From: Acidobacteriota bacterium
GTDB taxonomy: Bacteria; Acidobacteriota; Vicinamibacteria; Vicinamibacterales; UBA8438
Direction of reading: 5' to 3'
Length of the DNA: 60,784 bases
Assembly: GCA_021296475.1 (NCBI GenBank)
Contig: JAGWAJ010000011.1
Coordinates: 1 to 60,784 of the forward strand
Below, piece by piece: positions 17,301 to 25,587 of this stretch. How positions within the stretch are numbered: the stretch's first letter is position 1; each line of letters starts with the position of its first letter. Under the pieces are notes generated by a model. That model saw only the letters and a program-made list of their open reading frames with translations, did no database searches and was not told the DNA's origin. A program made the position numbers and the translations under genes.

Positions 17301-19431
17301 CTAATAGCGCGCGAGTTCGCGGACGACGCCGAGAATGTCGGCGGACTGGGGAAGGATCGCCTCCTCGAGCACGGGGCTGTAGGCGACCGGACAGTCGAGC
17401 GCGGCGACGCGCTTCACCGGCGCGTCGAGGTGCTCGAACAGCTCGTCCGCGATCCGGGCCGCGATCTCGGCACCGAATCCGCAGGTCAACTGGTCCTCGT
17501 GCGCGACGACCACGCGGTTGGTGGCCTTGACTGCCTGCGCGATGCCGTCCCAGTCATAGGGCGCGATGGTGCGCAGGTCGACGACCATGGCGTCGATGCC
17601 GTCCTCCGACGCCCGTTCGGCCGCCAGCAGCGAGCGTTGCACGAGCGCGCCCCAGGTGAGGATGACGACGTCACGGCCGGGCCGGCGGACGGCGGCGCGT
17701 GCGAACGGCAGCGTGTAGTCGGCGCCCGGATAGGGGGCCTTGTTGTAGGTCTGCCGGTAGAGGTGCTTGTGCTCGAGGAACAGCACCGGGTCGTCGCAGC
17801 GGATTGCCGTCCGCAGCAACCCCGCGGCGTCGCCGGCGTCGGACGGGAACGCGATGCGGAGGCCGGGGCAGTGGGCGAAGATGCTCTCGCCCGACTGGCT
17901 GTGGTAGAGGGAGCCTCCACGCAGGTAGCCGCCAATCGGCGCGCGGATCACCACGGGGCACGAGAACGCGTTGTTCGAGCGGTACCGCAGCATCGTCAGC
18001 TCGTCGCGGATCTGCATCATCGCCGGCCAGATGTAGTCGAAGAACTGAATCTCGACCACCGGCTGCCATGCCGATCGCGCGCCCGACGATGTTGGCCTCG
18101 GCGAGCGGGGAGTTGAAGCAGCGTTCGCGCCCGTAGGCGCGCTGCAGGCCCAGCGTGGCCTTGAACACGCCGCCCTTGCCGGTGACCTCGGCCAGTAGCT
18201 CGGCACGGCTGGCATCGGCGACGTCCTCGCCGAACACGATGACGCGCGGGTCGCGCGCCATCTCGTCCTTCAGCGTGCGGTTGATCGCCGCCACCATGGT
18301 GTCCGGCTGGCCCTCGGGGGCCGGCGTGGTCTCGAACTCCGCCGACGCGGGGTCGACCGCCGGCGAGTACACGTAGAGCGCGGCGCTCGACGCTTCCGGC
18401 TTCGGCGCGGCGATGGCGAGGTCCGTCGCTTCCTGAATCTCGCTGTCGACGCTCGCCGCGATGGCCTCGATCTCGGCCTCCGTCGCGAGTCCGCCGACCG
18501 TCAGGAAGCGCGCGAACCGCTGCAGGGGGTCGCGCGCCGCTTCCATGTGGCGCTCGGCGGCGCTCTTGTAGTGACGCTCATCGTCCGACATGGAGTGCGA
18601 GTACGGCCGGGTCACGTGGGCCCGGACCAGCACCGGTCCGGAGCGGGCGCGGGTGTGGGCCACGGCTGCGGTCATGGCGCGGAAGCTCGCCATGCCGTCC
18701 GTGCCGTCGACGCGGATCACCTTCAGGCCCGGGAACGACTCGACGAGCCGCGCGACGTCGCCGCCCGGCGTCTGCACCTCGACCGGCACGGAGATCGCGT
18801 AGCCGTTGTCCTCGACCACGTAGATGACGGGGGCGCGGCCCGTGCAGGCGGTGTTGAGCGACTCCCAGAACTCCCCGCCGCTGGTCTGTCCGTCGCCGAG
18901 GGTGACGAGCACGACCTCGTCCGCCTGGGCCGGCGCGTCCGGGGCGAGCTCCGGAATGCGCTGGCGCAGGCCGCCGGCTTCGGCGGCCCCAACGGCATGG
19001 AGGCACTGCGTCGTGCAGGCGCTCGACGGGGAGACGATGCGGAGTCGGGCGGAGCTCCAGTGGGTGGGCATCTGGCGGCCGCCCGAATGCGGATCGTCGC
19101 GGGCGGCCACCGCGTTCAGGAGCATGTCGGTCGCCGTCACGCCCAGGGCCAGGCAGAGCGCGCGGTCGCGGTAGTACGGAAACACCCAGTCGTGGCCGGG
19201 CCGGAGCGCCATTCCGGCCGCCACCTGAATCGCCTCGTGGCCCGCGCCGCTGATCTGGAAGTAGCTCTGGCTCTGGTTCTTGAGCTGGATTTCCTTGTCG
19301 TCGAGCCGCCGCGACAGCAGCATCGTGCGGTAGAAGCCATGGAGCTGCTCCCGCGACAGGCCGGCCGTGCGGGAAGTGAACGGCGATGGCGCACGGGCCG
19401 GCAGCCCGTTCGTGACCGTCGACGCCTTCAT
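17301..19431 (-). pseudogene. Fused 2-oxoacid dehydrogenase E1 (alpha plus beta), broken by a small deletion
   Basis: A thiamine-diphosphate-dependent E1 of the branched-chain 2-oxoacid or pyruvate dehydrogenase type, with alpha and beta domains in one chain. The alpha half holds the ThDP signature GDGQTSGGEFWESLN...EDNGYAISVP. The beta half begins near VIVFGEDV and includes [19 protein letters not shown]. There the frame breaks (about 18061-18069) and resumes as [17 protein letters not shown]. About four residues usually found between these segments are missing, which fits an ~11-nt deletion. The restored length would be ~713 residues, normal for fused E1. AAGGA lies nine bases before ATG 19431. 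The break is either a real mutation or an assembly error. Confidence 0.8.
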
Positions 19432-19502
19432 GGTGCAGGATCCTTGCGATGAGTGGGGCCGAACGCCGGCCTGCGCCTGACCACGCCACGCACAGCAGAA
19501 CC

Positions 19503-19508
19503 ACTATA
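19503..19508 (-). promoter_or_regulatory. Putative -10 box for the E1 gene
   Basis: TATAGT on the minus strand (5/6), about 72 bp upstream of the E1 ATG. The -35 is weak. Confidence 0.35.
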
Positions 19509-19587
19509 TCATGACGCGACGCGCGGTCCGACCTTCTGTGCTCGCGCGTAAGTTCTTCATTACCAACAGATACAGCCGTCGGCAGAG

Positions 19588-19989
19588 ATGACGCCCGAAC
19601 CGCCCATGCCACCGCGCCCCGCCGTACATCGCTGGGACGGGATCGCCGTCGAGAAGGTCACCGAGATGATCTCGCGCAAGGTGGTGACCGGCGGGGGGCA
19701 GATGCTGGCGCAGGTCTACCTGAAGCGCGGCGCCCACATTCCACTGCACAGCCATGCGAGCGAGCAGATGACCTACGTGCTGCAGGGCGCGCTCCGATGC
19801 CGGGTCGGCTCGGACGAGATCGTCGTGCGCGCCGGCGAGGTGTTGCACATCCCGGCCGGTCGGCGGCATCAGGCCGAGGCGCTGGCGGACACCTTCGAGC
19901 TCGACGTCTTCAGCCCGGTTCGGGACGACTGGCTCGAGCCGTCCGCCCCGCAGCCGCCGGCGCCCGAGCCGCCGGCGCGGCGCGAGTGA
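19588..19989 (+). CDS. Small cupin-domain protein
   Basis: A 133-residue single-domain cupin. The metal-binding motif appears as PLHSHASEQMTYVLQGALRCRVG (two His and a Glu), followed by AGEVLHIPAGRRHQAEAL (fourth ligand His). Members bind Fe, Mn or Zn and include sensors and dioxygenases; no specific role can be given. The tail (PQPPAPEPPARRE) is Pro-rich. It is divergent from the E1 gene and convergent with the rhomboid gene. ATG 19606 is an alternative start. Confidence 0.75.
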   Translation: MTPEPPMPPRPAVHRWDGIAVEKVTEMISRKVVTGGGQMLAQVYLKRGAHIPLHSHASEQMTYVLQGALRCRVGSDEIVVRAGEVLHIPAGRRHQAEALADTFELDVFSPVRDDWLEPSAPQPPAPEPPARRE

Positions 19990-20014
19990 TTGGAGAGAGG
20001 CAGGCCGGCCGGGT

Positions 20015-20848
20015 TCAGTGGATGCGGTCCTCGTGGTCCGGGCCTCCGCGGCCCGGGTAGACGTCGAACCGCGGCCCACCGGAACGCCGACGGCGGTCCG
20101 TGCCGAGGGCCGGCAAGCGCCTGCGCAGCCGCTCCATTCTCCAGCGCAGGTAACGGTACTTGATGTCGGCCAGCACCCCCAGACGGCCGAATCCGAACCG
20201 GGACGCCGCTGCGCCGCGCCGCTGCCTGAGATAGAGATACCCGACGACGAGCCCGCCGAGGTGCGCGATATGGGCGACGCCCCCGCCGCGGGGCACGGAG
20301 AGGAACGCGATTGCCCCGATGATCATTACGAAGTAGCGCGCGGGGACCGGGAACAGGAAGAACATCAGGACCGGAGCGTTCGGATAGTAGAGGGCGAACG
20401 CCACCAGCAGGCCGTAGATCGCCCCGGACGCGCCGATCGTGACTCCGGCGTAGGTCGGCTCGGCGAACGCGGCGGGCAGCAGGCCGGCGGCGATCGTCGT
20501 GACGCCCGCCCCCACCCCGGTGATGAAGTAGTAGCGCAGGAAGAAGCGCGAACCCCAGATGCGCTCGAGCTGCGTGCCGAACATCCAGAGCACGAGCATG
20601 TTCAGCAGGATGTGGCCGATGCCCCCGTGCAGGAACATGTAGGTGACCGGCTGCCACAGCCAAAGCCGCGTCAGGACCAGTTGCGGGGTCAGTCCGAAAA
20701 GGCTGGTGCCCCAGTAGAAGGCCGGGGGCACCAGGGTCGTGAGGAGGAAGATGCCGACGTTGGTCCACAGGAGCATCCGGACCGCCGGCGTCATCAGTCC
20801 CGGGCCGAACGCGTAGTGGCCGCCGCCGCCGCCGTATACGGCTCGCAT
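20015..20848 (-). CDS. Rhomboid-family intramembrane serine protease
   Basis: A 277-residue membrane protein that would cleave transmembrane substrates. The N-terminal active-site side has FLHGGIGHILLNMLVLWMFG (oxyanion His and Asn), the catalytic Ser lies in GASGAIYGLL, and the catalytic His in AHIAHLGGLVVGYLY. A basic C-terminal tail of ~70 residues ends the protein. ATG 20848 was chosen because GGGAG sits just upstream; the in-frame ATG at 20866 is possible. It lies downstream of murJ on the same strand. Confidence 0.85.
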   Translation of the reverse strand: MRAVYGGGGGHYAFGPGLMTPAVRMLLWTNVGIFLLTTLVPPAFYWGTSLFGLTPQLVLTRLWLWQPVTYMFLHGGIGHILLNMLVLWMFGTQLERIWGSRFFLRYYFITGVGAGVTTIAAGLLPAAFAEPTYAGVTIGASGAIYGLLVAFALYYPNAPVLMFFLFPVPARYFVMIIGAIAFLSVPRGGGVAHIAHLGGLVVGYLYLRQRRGAAASRFGFGRLGVLADIKYRYLRWRMERLRRRLPALGTDRRRRSGGPRFDVYPGRGGPDHEDRIH

Positions 20849-20918
20849 CGGCTCCCATCGTACCATCACCGGCACGGGCGCGCCGCGCCCCGGCGGCAGG
20901 TCCGTGCGGCGGGGCCGC

Positions 20919-22559
20919 TCATCGACGTCGCAGGCGCGCCGCAATCTGTGCCGCCGCCTCGTCCAGCTCCCGGAGACGCAGGAGCCGCGCGGAGAGGGCC
21001 AGGACGGCGAGGCCGGCCGCGATGCCGGCCGCGATGCGGCCGAGGCGCACGGCGAAGCCGGCCCCGCCCCAGACATCGAGCAGGCGGTCGTGGACCGTCC
21101 ACGCGGCCGCGCCCATGACCGCCGACGCGACCGCGACCTTCCCGAGCAGCGTCAGCAGCCGCGGCAGATCGAGACCCTCCAGCCGGCGGCGCAGAAGGAC
21201 CAGCAGCACCAGCGAGTTGGCCAGGGCGGCCACCGAGGTTCCGAGGGCCAGGCCCCGGTAGCCGAGGATGCGCACCAGCAGCAGGTTGAGGCCGATGTTG
21301 AGCGCGACGGCGGCAAGGCTCACGGCGGCCGGCGTGCGGCTGCTCCCGAGCGCGTAGAAGCAGGGGACGGCGATGCGGACCGCGGCGTAGCCGGCCAGTC
21401 CCGGGGCGTACAGGAAGAGCGCGTCCGCCGTGGCCGCGGTGTCGGCCGCGGTGAAGCTGCCCCGCTCGAAGATCAGCTCGACGATCGGCACGCCGAGCAC
21501 CATCAGGCCGACCGTGGCGGGCACGTTGATCGCCAGCGTGAGCCGCAGCGCCCGCGACACGGTGTCGCGCATGCCCGCCACGTCGCGCTGCGCCCCCTGG
21601 CGCGAGAGCAGCGGCACGGCGGCCGCTGCGACCGAAACCCCGAACAGCCCGATCGGCAGGTACATCACGCGGAACGCGTAGCTCAGCCAGGAGACCGCCC
21701 CGGTGCCCTCGCCCGCGGCCAGGACCATGTTGACGAGCAGGTTGATCTGCACCGCGGCGCCGGCGAGGGTGCCCGGCCCCATGAGGCGCAGGATGCTCCG
21801 GAGCCCGGGGTCGGACGGGTCGAGCTCGGGACGGTAGCGGAAACCCTCCCCGTACAGCGTCGGAGCCTGCAGCGCGACCTGACCGACGGCCCCGAGCAGA
21901 GCGCCGACGGCCACCGCCACGATCGGGTCGAGGCCGAGACCCGGCATCAGCGGGACGAGCAGCGCACCGCCCGCGATGATGCCGACGTTGTACATCGCTG
22001 GCGAGAGGGCGGGAACGAAGAAGCGATCGAGGGAGTTGAGCATTCCCATCATCGCGGCGGCGACCGCGACGAGGGTCAGGACGGGGAGCAGGATGCGCGT
22101 CAGCAGCGCCGCGAGCTCGAGCTTGCCGGGCACCGCCGCGTAGTCGGCGGCGAGAGCGCGCACGAGCGGATCGGCGAAGAGGATGCCGGCAACCACGACG
22201 AGGCCGGTCGCCGCGATCAGGGCGTTGATCACCTGGTTGCCCAGGAGCAGGGCCGGGAGCCTGCCGTCCTTCGTCAGGCGCCGCATGAAAGTCGGCACGA
22301 ACGCCGCGCTCATCGCGCCCTCCGCGAAGAGGTCGCGCATCAGGTTGGGGATGCGCGCCGCCACGTTGAAGGCGTCCATCGCGTCCGTGGCGCCGAACCG
22401 GTAGGCGAGGACCTGATCGCGGGCCAGTCCGAGGACGCGGCTGGCGAGGGTGGCGGCGCCGACGACGCCGGCGGAGGTCGCGAGCCGGGCGGCCTGCGTT
22501 CCGCCGGCGGGGTCGGGCGGCTCGGCCGCGCGCGGAGCGGACTTCGGATTGGACGTCAC
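20919..22559 (-). CDS. murJ: Lipid II flippase MurJ
   Basis: A 546-residue polytopic protein of the MOP exporter superfamily that flips lipid II across the inner membrane. About 14 hydrophobic segments are present. The N-terminal signature ASRVLGLARDQVLAYRFGATDAMDAFNVAARIPNLMRDLFAEGAMSAAFVPTF contains the conserved Arg and Asp residues of the central cavity. It starts 3 bp after the ychF stop, so the two are likely co-transcribed, divergently from the dcw cluster that makes its substrate. Confidence 0.92.
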   Translation of the reverse strand: MTSNPKSAPRAAEPPDPAGGTQAARLATSAGVVGAATLASRVLGLARDQVLAYRFGATDAMDAFNVAARIPNLMRDLFAEGAMSAAFVPTFMRRLTKDGRLPALLLGNQVINALIAATGLVVVAGILFADPLVRALAADYAAVPGKLELAALLTRILLPVLTLVAVAAAMMGMLNSLDRFFVPALSPAMYNVGIIAGGALLVPLMPGLGLDPIVAVAVGALLGAVGQVALQAPTLYGEGFRYRPELDPSDPGLRSILRLMGPGTLAGAAVQINLLVNMVLAAGEGTGAVSWLSYAFRVMYLPIGLFGVSVAAAAVPLLSRQGAQRDVAGMRDTVSRALRLTLAINVPATVGLMVLGVPIVELIFERGSFTAADTAATADALFLYAPGLAGYAAVRIAVPCFYALGSSRTPAAVSLAAVALNIGLNLLLVRILGYRGLALGTSVAALANSLVLLVLLRRRLEGLDLPRLLTLLGKVAVASAVMGAAAWTVHDRLLDVWGGAGFAVRLGRIAAGIAAGLAVLALSARLLRLRELDEAAAQIAARLRRR

Positions 22560-22562
22560 GCT

Positions 22563-23648
22563 TCAGGTCGCGAAGCGGACGTTGATCACGTCGCCGTCGC
22601 GGATGACGTAGTCCTTCCCCTCGAGCCGCACCTCGGCGTTCTTGCGGCACTCGCCGAGCGAGCCGCGGGCCAGGAGCGGATCGCAGGCGACGACCTCGGC
22701 GCGGATGAAGCCCCGCGCCATGTCGGTGTGGATCTCTCCGGCCGCGTCCTGGGCGCGGGTCCCCGCCGCGATGGACCACGCCCGGCATTCGTCCTCGCCA
22801 ACGGTGAAGAAGGAGATGTAGCCGAGCAGGTCGTAGGTGGCGCGGATCACGCGGTCGAGCCCGGCGCCCCGCAGCCCGAGGTCGGCCAGGAAAGCCGCCG
22901 CGTCCGCCGGATCGAGCTCGGCGATCTCAAGCTCGATCCGGGCGCAGACCGAGAGTGCGCGCACGCCGGGGCGCTCCAGGAAGTCGTCGAGGCCCGCGGC
23001 CCGCAGGGCGTCCTCGGCCGCGACCCCGGCATCGGCTTCGTCGCTGTTCAGGACGAGCAGCAGGGGCTTGGCGGAGAGAAACTGGAACCCCCGGAACAGC
23101 CTGGCGGCGGCGCGGTCGAAGTCGAGCGAGCGCAGCGGGGTGCCTGCCTCGAGAGCCTCCACCGAGCGCCGGAGAAGCGCGATTTCGGCGTCCTGGTCCT
23201 TCGCCAGCCCCTTCCGGCGGTCCTTCTCGATCCGCTCGATGCGCCGCTCCGCGACGGCGAGGTCGGCCAGGATGAGCTCGTCCTCCATGGCCCGCACGTC
23301 GCGAGCCGGGTCGATCGCCTCTGCCGGGTGCGGCACGGCGTCGTCCCGAAAGGCGCGCACCACGTGCAGGAGCGCATTCGCCGTGCGGTACGGCGCGACG
23401 TCGACGAGGGCGGCGCCGCTCGTGGGACGGGCCGCCATGTCGACGAACGTCACCGTGGCCGGCGTCCGCTTGCGCGGGGAGTACAGCTCCGCCAGCCGCT
23501 CGAGCCGGGGGTCGGGGACCTGAGCCGGACCGACGCTGGCGTCCTGCCGGGCCGCCGCGTGCCCGCCCGCGGCTCGCGCCCGCGTCAGGAGCTGGAACAG
23601 GGTGCTCTTGCCCGCGGAGGCGACTCCTATCAGTCCTGCGCGCAACAT
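22563..23648 (-). CDS. ychF: YchF/Ola1-type P-loop NTPase
   Basis: A 361-residue translation-associated ATPase of the OBG group; the usual length is 363. The P-loop is GVASAGKSTLF, more divergent than the usual GLPNVGKST. The G4 position reads LNSDE instead of NKxD, the feature that makes YchF prefer ATP. The C-terminal TGS-like domain is clear (FFTVGEDECRAWSIAAGTRAQDAAGEIHTDMARGFIRAEVV). ATG 23648 was chosen because it directly opens the P-loop domain. The protein is divergent enough that its exact function is less certain. Confidence 0.85.
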   Translation of the reverse strand: MLRAGLIGVASAGKSTLFQLLTRARAAGGHAAARQDASVGPAQVPDPRLERLAELYSPRKRTPATVTFVDMAARPTSGAALVDVAPYRTANALLHVVRAFRDDAVPHPAEAIDPARDVRAMEDELILADLAVAERRIERIEKDRRKGLAKDQDAEIALLRRSVEALEAGTPLRSLDFDRAAARLFRGFQFLSAKPLLLVLNSDEADAGVAAEDALRAAGLDDFLERPGVRALSVCARIELEIAELDPADAAAFLADLGLRGAGLDRVIRATYDLLGYISFFTVGEDECRAWSIAAGTRAQDAAGEIHTDMARGFIRAEVVACDPLLARGSLGECRKNAEVRLEGKDYVIRDGDVINVRFAT

Positions 23649-23741
23649 GCTCGACGAGTGTCGCACATCGCTCCGACGGGGACCACGGGCGTGCGCCTGC
23701 GCGGGATCCGCGCCGCGCGGCCGGCGTCGCGGAAACACACG

Positions 23742-23771
23742 TTGACAATCGCAGCCCCGGTTACCTACGAT
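23742..23771 (+). promoter_or_regulatory. Sigma-70 promoter of the dcw cluster
   Basis: A perfect TTGACA (23742-23747), an 18-bp spacer and TACGAT (23766-23771). Predicted transcription start near 23778, inside the first MraZ box. Confidence 0.6.
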
Positions 23772-23776
23772 TGCGG

Positions 23777-23801
23777 TGGAGAAAATTGGAGCTAGGTGGA
23801 G
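23777..23801 (+). promoter_or_regulatory. Three phased TGGAG boxes, probable MraZ operator
   Basis: TGGAG occurs at 23777-23781, 23787-23791 and 23797-23801, exactly 10 bp apart with 5-bp spacers. This is the layout known for MraZ operators (TGGGN repeats separated by 5 nt). The first box covers the predicted transcription start and the last contains the mraZ ribosome-binding site. Confidence 0.65.
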
Positions 23802-23808
23802 AGAAGAG

Positions 23809-24249
23809 GTGTTCTGGGGCAGCTTCTCCGCCAGAATCGATGACAAGGGGAGGCTCAAGGTTCCCACGGCCTTCCGATCCGTGATCGAGGGGCGGTACGG
23901 CGATCTGTTGTTCGTCACGAGCCTCAGCGGCGAGTCCGTGCGGCTCTACCCGATGCCGGTATGGGTCGGCGTCGAGGAGAAGCTGCGCAAGGTGCCCTCT
24001 ATGCTCCCGGCCCTGATCCGCTTCGTCGACCGCGTCAGCTACTACGGGCAACCGGCCAATCTCGACAAGCAGGGGCGCATATCCATCCACGGGCGCCTTC
24101 GCGACTCGGCGGACATGACCGGGGTGGTGGACGTCCTCGGACGGAACGACTACCTCGAGGTGTGGAATCACGAGCGGCTCCAGTCGCGCCTCGACAAGGA
24201 ACCGCTCACGAAGGACGACCTGCTCGCGCTCTCGGAGTACGGGATCTGA
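23809..24249 (+). CDS. mraZ: Transcriptional regulator MraZ
   Basis: A 146-residue DNA-binding regulator of the dcw cluster with two AbrB-like halves. Each half shows its DxxxR signature (DDKGRLKVP and LDKQGRISI). GTG 23809 was chosen because it gives the canonical MFWGSFS-like N-terminus and has GGAG 7 bp upstream; an in-frame GTG at 23776 would lie inside the operator. It probably represses or tunes its own promoter through the TGGAG boxes. The stop is one base before rsmH. Confidence 0.93.
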   Translation: MFWGSFSARIDDKGRLKVPTAFRSVIEGRYGDLLFVTSLSGESVRLYPMPVWVGVEEKLRKVPSMLPALIRFVDRVSYYGQPANLDKQGRISIHGRLRDSADMTGVVDVLGRNDYLEVWNHERLQSRLDKEPLTKDDLLALSEYGI

Positions 24250-24250
24250 C

Positions 24251-25162
24251 GTGGACGGCCGTTCGGAGCCGCAGACCGCGCACGAGCCGGTGATGGCGGC
24301 CGAGGTGGTGACATTGCTCAATCCCGGCCGGGACGGCCTGTTCGTCGACTGCACCGTCGGCGGCGGCGGCCACGCCCGGGCGCTGCTCGCCGCGGGAGCC
24401 GGCCGGCTGCTGGGGCTCGATCGGGACGCCGAAGCGCTGTCGGTCGCGGCCGGGCGCCTGCGGGACTGGGGCGACCGGGTCGATCTGGCCCACACCGATT
24501 TCCGGAAGCTGGAGGCGACCCTGGAAGCGCGCGGCATCGACGACATCGACGGCGGCGCGCTGGCCGATCTCGGGTTCTCGACGCTGCAGCTCGACGGCGA
24601 GGGCCGGGGCTTCAGCTTCCGGCGCGACGAGCCGCTCGACATGCGGATGGACAGGTCGGCGGGGCCGACCGCGGCGGATGTCCTGGAGGCAGCCTCCGAG
24701 CGCGAGCTCGCGGACGCCCTCTTTCGCTTCGGCGAGGAGCGGCACGCGCGCCGCATCGCGCGGGCCCTGGTGGCGGCGCGCGAACGGGAGCCGATGGCCA
24801 CGACCGGCCAGCTTGCAGCCCTGGTCCGGCGCACCCTCCCGCGGCCGCGGCACTGGCGGATCGACCCGGCGACCCGCACGTTTCAGGCGCTGCGGATCTG
24901 GGTCAACCGGGAGCTCGACGGACTCGACGACTTTCTCCGCGGGGTGTGCCGCCGGCTCCGCGCGGGGGCCCGCCTTGCGGTGATCACCTTCCATTCCCTG
25001 GAGGATCGCATCGTGAAGCACACCCTCCGCGACCTGGAACGCAGCGGGGCGGTCGCGCTCCGCGTGCTGACCAGGCGTCCCATGCGCCCCTCGGCCGGCG
25101 AGGTCGCGCGGAATCCGCGGGCGCGCAGCGCGAAGCTGCGGGGGGCGGAGAGGCTGGCATGA
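24251..25162 (+). CDS. rsmH: 16S rRNA (cytosine1402-N4)-methyltransferase
   Basis: A 303-residue SAM-dependent methyltransferase acting on C1402 of 16S rRNA. It has HEPVMAAEV at the start, the SAM-binding loop DCTVGGGGHARALL, LGLDRDAEAL, and the catalytic/substrate region ALADLGFSTLQLDGEGRGFSFRRDEPLDMRMD. The C-terminal motif is VITFHSLEDRIVKH. The start is GTG 24251. It overlaps ftsL by an ATGA. Confidence 0.94.
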   Translation: MDGRSEPQTAHEPVMAAEVVTLLNPGRDGLFVDCTVGGGGHARALLAAGAGRLLGLDRDAEALSVAAGRLRDWGDRVDLAHTDFRKLEATLEARGIDDIDGGALADLGFSTLQLDGEGRGFSFRRDEPLDMRMDRSAGPTAADVLEAASERELADALFRFGEERHARRIARALVAAREREPMATTGQLAALVRRTLPRPRHWRIDPATRTFQALRIWVNRELDGLDDFLRGVCRRLRAGARLAVITFHSLEDRIVKHTLRDLERSGAVALRVLTRRPMRPSAGEVARNPRARSAKLRGAERLA

Positions 25163-25587
25163 AGCAGCAGCAACTCGAGTACGCCGTGCGACGGGAGATC
25201 CGGAACAGCCCGATCGTGCGCGAGGTGGATCGGGAGCGCCAGCGCGAGCAGTGGCGGTCGCTGGGGGTCGGGGTGTTCCTGGCCGCGGTCGTCCTCGTGT
25301 CGGCTTGGCAGCAGTTCGAGCTGCTGCAGCACGGCTACCGGGTCGAGCAGTTGCAGCAGGAACGGGCTCGCGAGATCGAGATCAACCGCCAGTTGCGCCT
25401 CGAGATCGAGACGCTCCGGTCGCCGGCCCGCATCGAGCGGATTGCGACGGAGCGGATCGGTCTCGTGGCCCCTGCGGATGACGAGGCGTTCGTGATCGAG
25501 CACGTCCGACCCGCCCCGCCGCCGGCGCGATCCGTCCTGGCCGCTCTTCGTGAGCAGGGAGGCACGCAGGGTGTTCGACCTCATTAA
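25159..25587 (+). CDS. ftsL: Cell division protein FtsL
   Basis: A 142-residue bitopic divisome protein. A cytoplasmic charged N-terminus (~35 residues), one transmembrane helix (LGVGVFLAAVVLVSAW) and a periplasmic leucine-rich coiled coil (QLQQERAREIEINRQLRLEIETLRSPARIERIA) are visible. The family has little sequence conservation, so topology plus its place between rsmH and ftsI identify it. ATG 25159 overlaps the rsmH stop; its 3' end overlaps ftsI by 17 bp. Confidence 0.85.
   Translation: MKQQQLEYAVRREIRNSPIVREVDRERQREQWRSLGVGVFLAAVVLVSAWQQFELLQHGYRVEQLQQERAREIEINRQLRLEIETLRSPARIERIATERIGLVAPADDEAFVIEHVRPAPPPARSVLAALREQGGTQGVRPH

Noticed and set aside
20904-23795. Long plus-strand open frame of 963 codons
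   Set aside because: It lies opposite murJ and ychF, has no recognisable domain and shows shadow-type composition.
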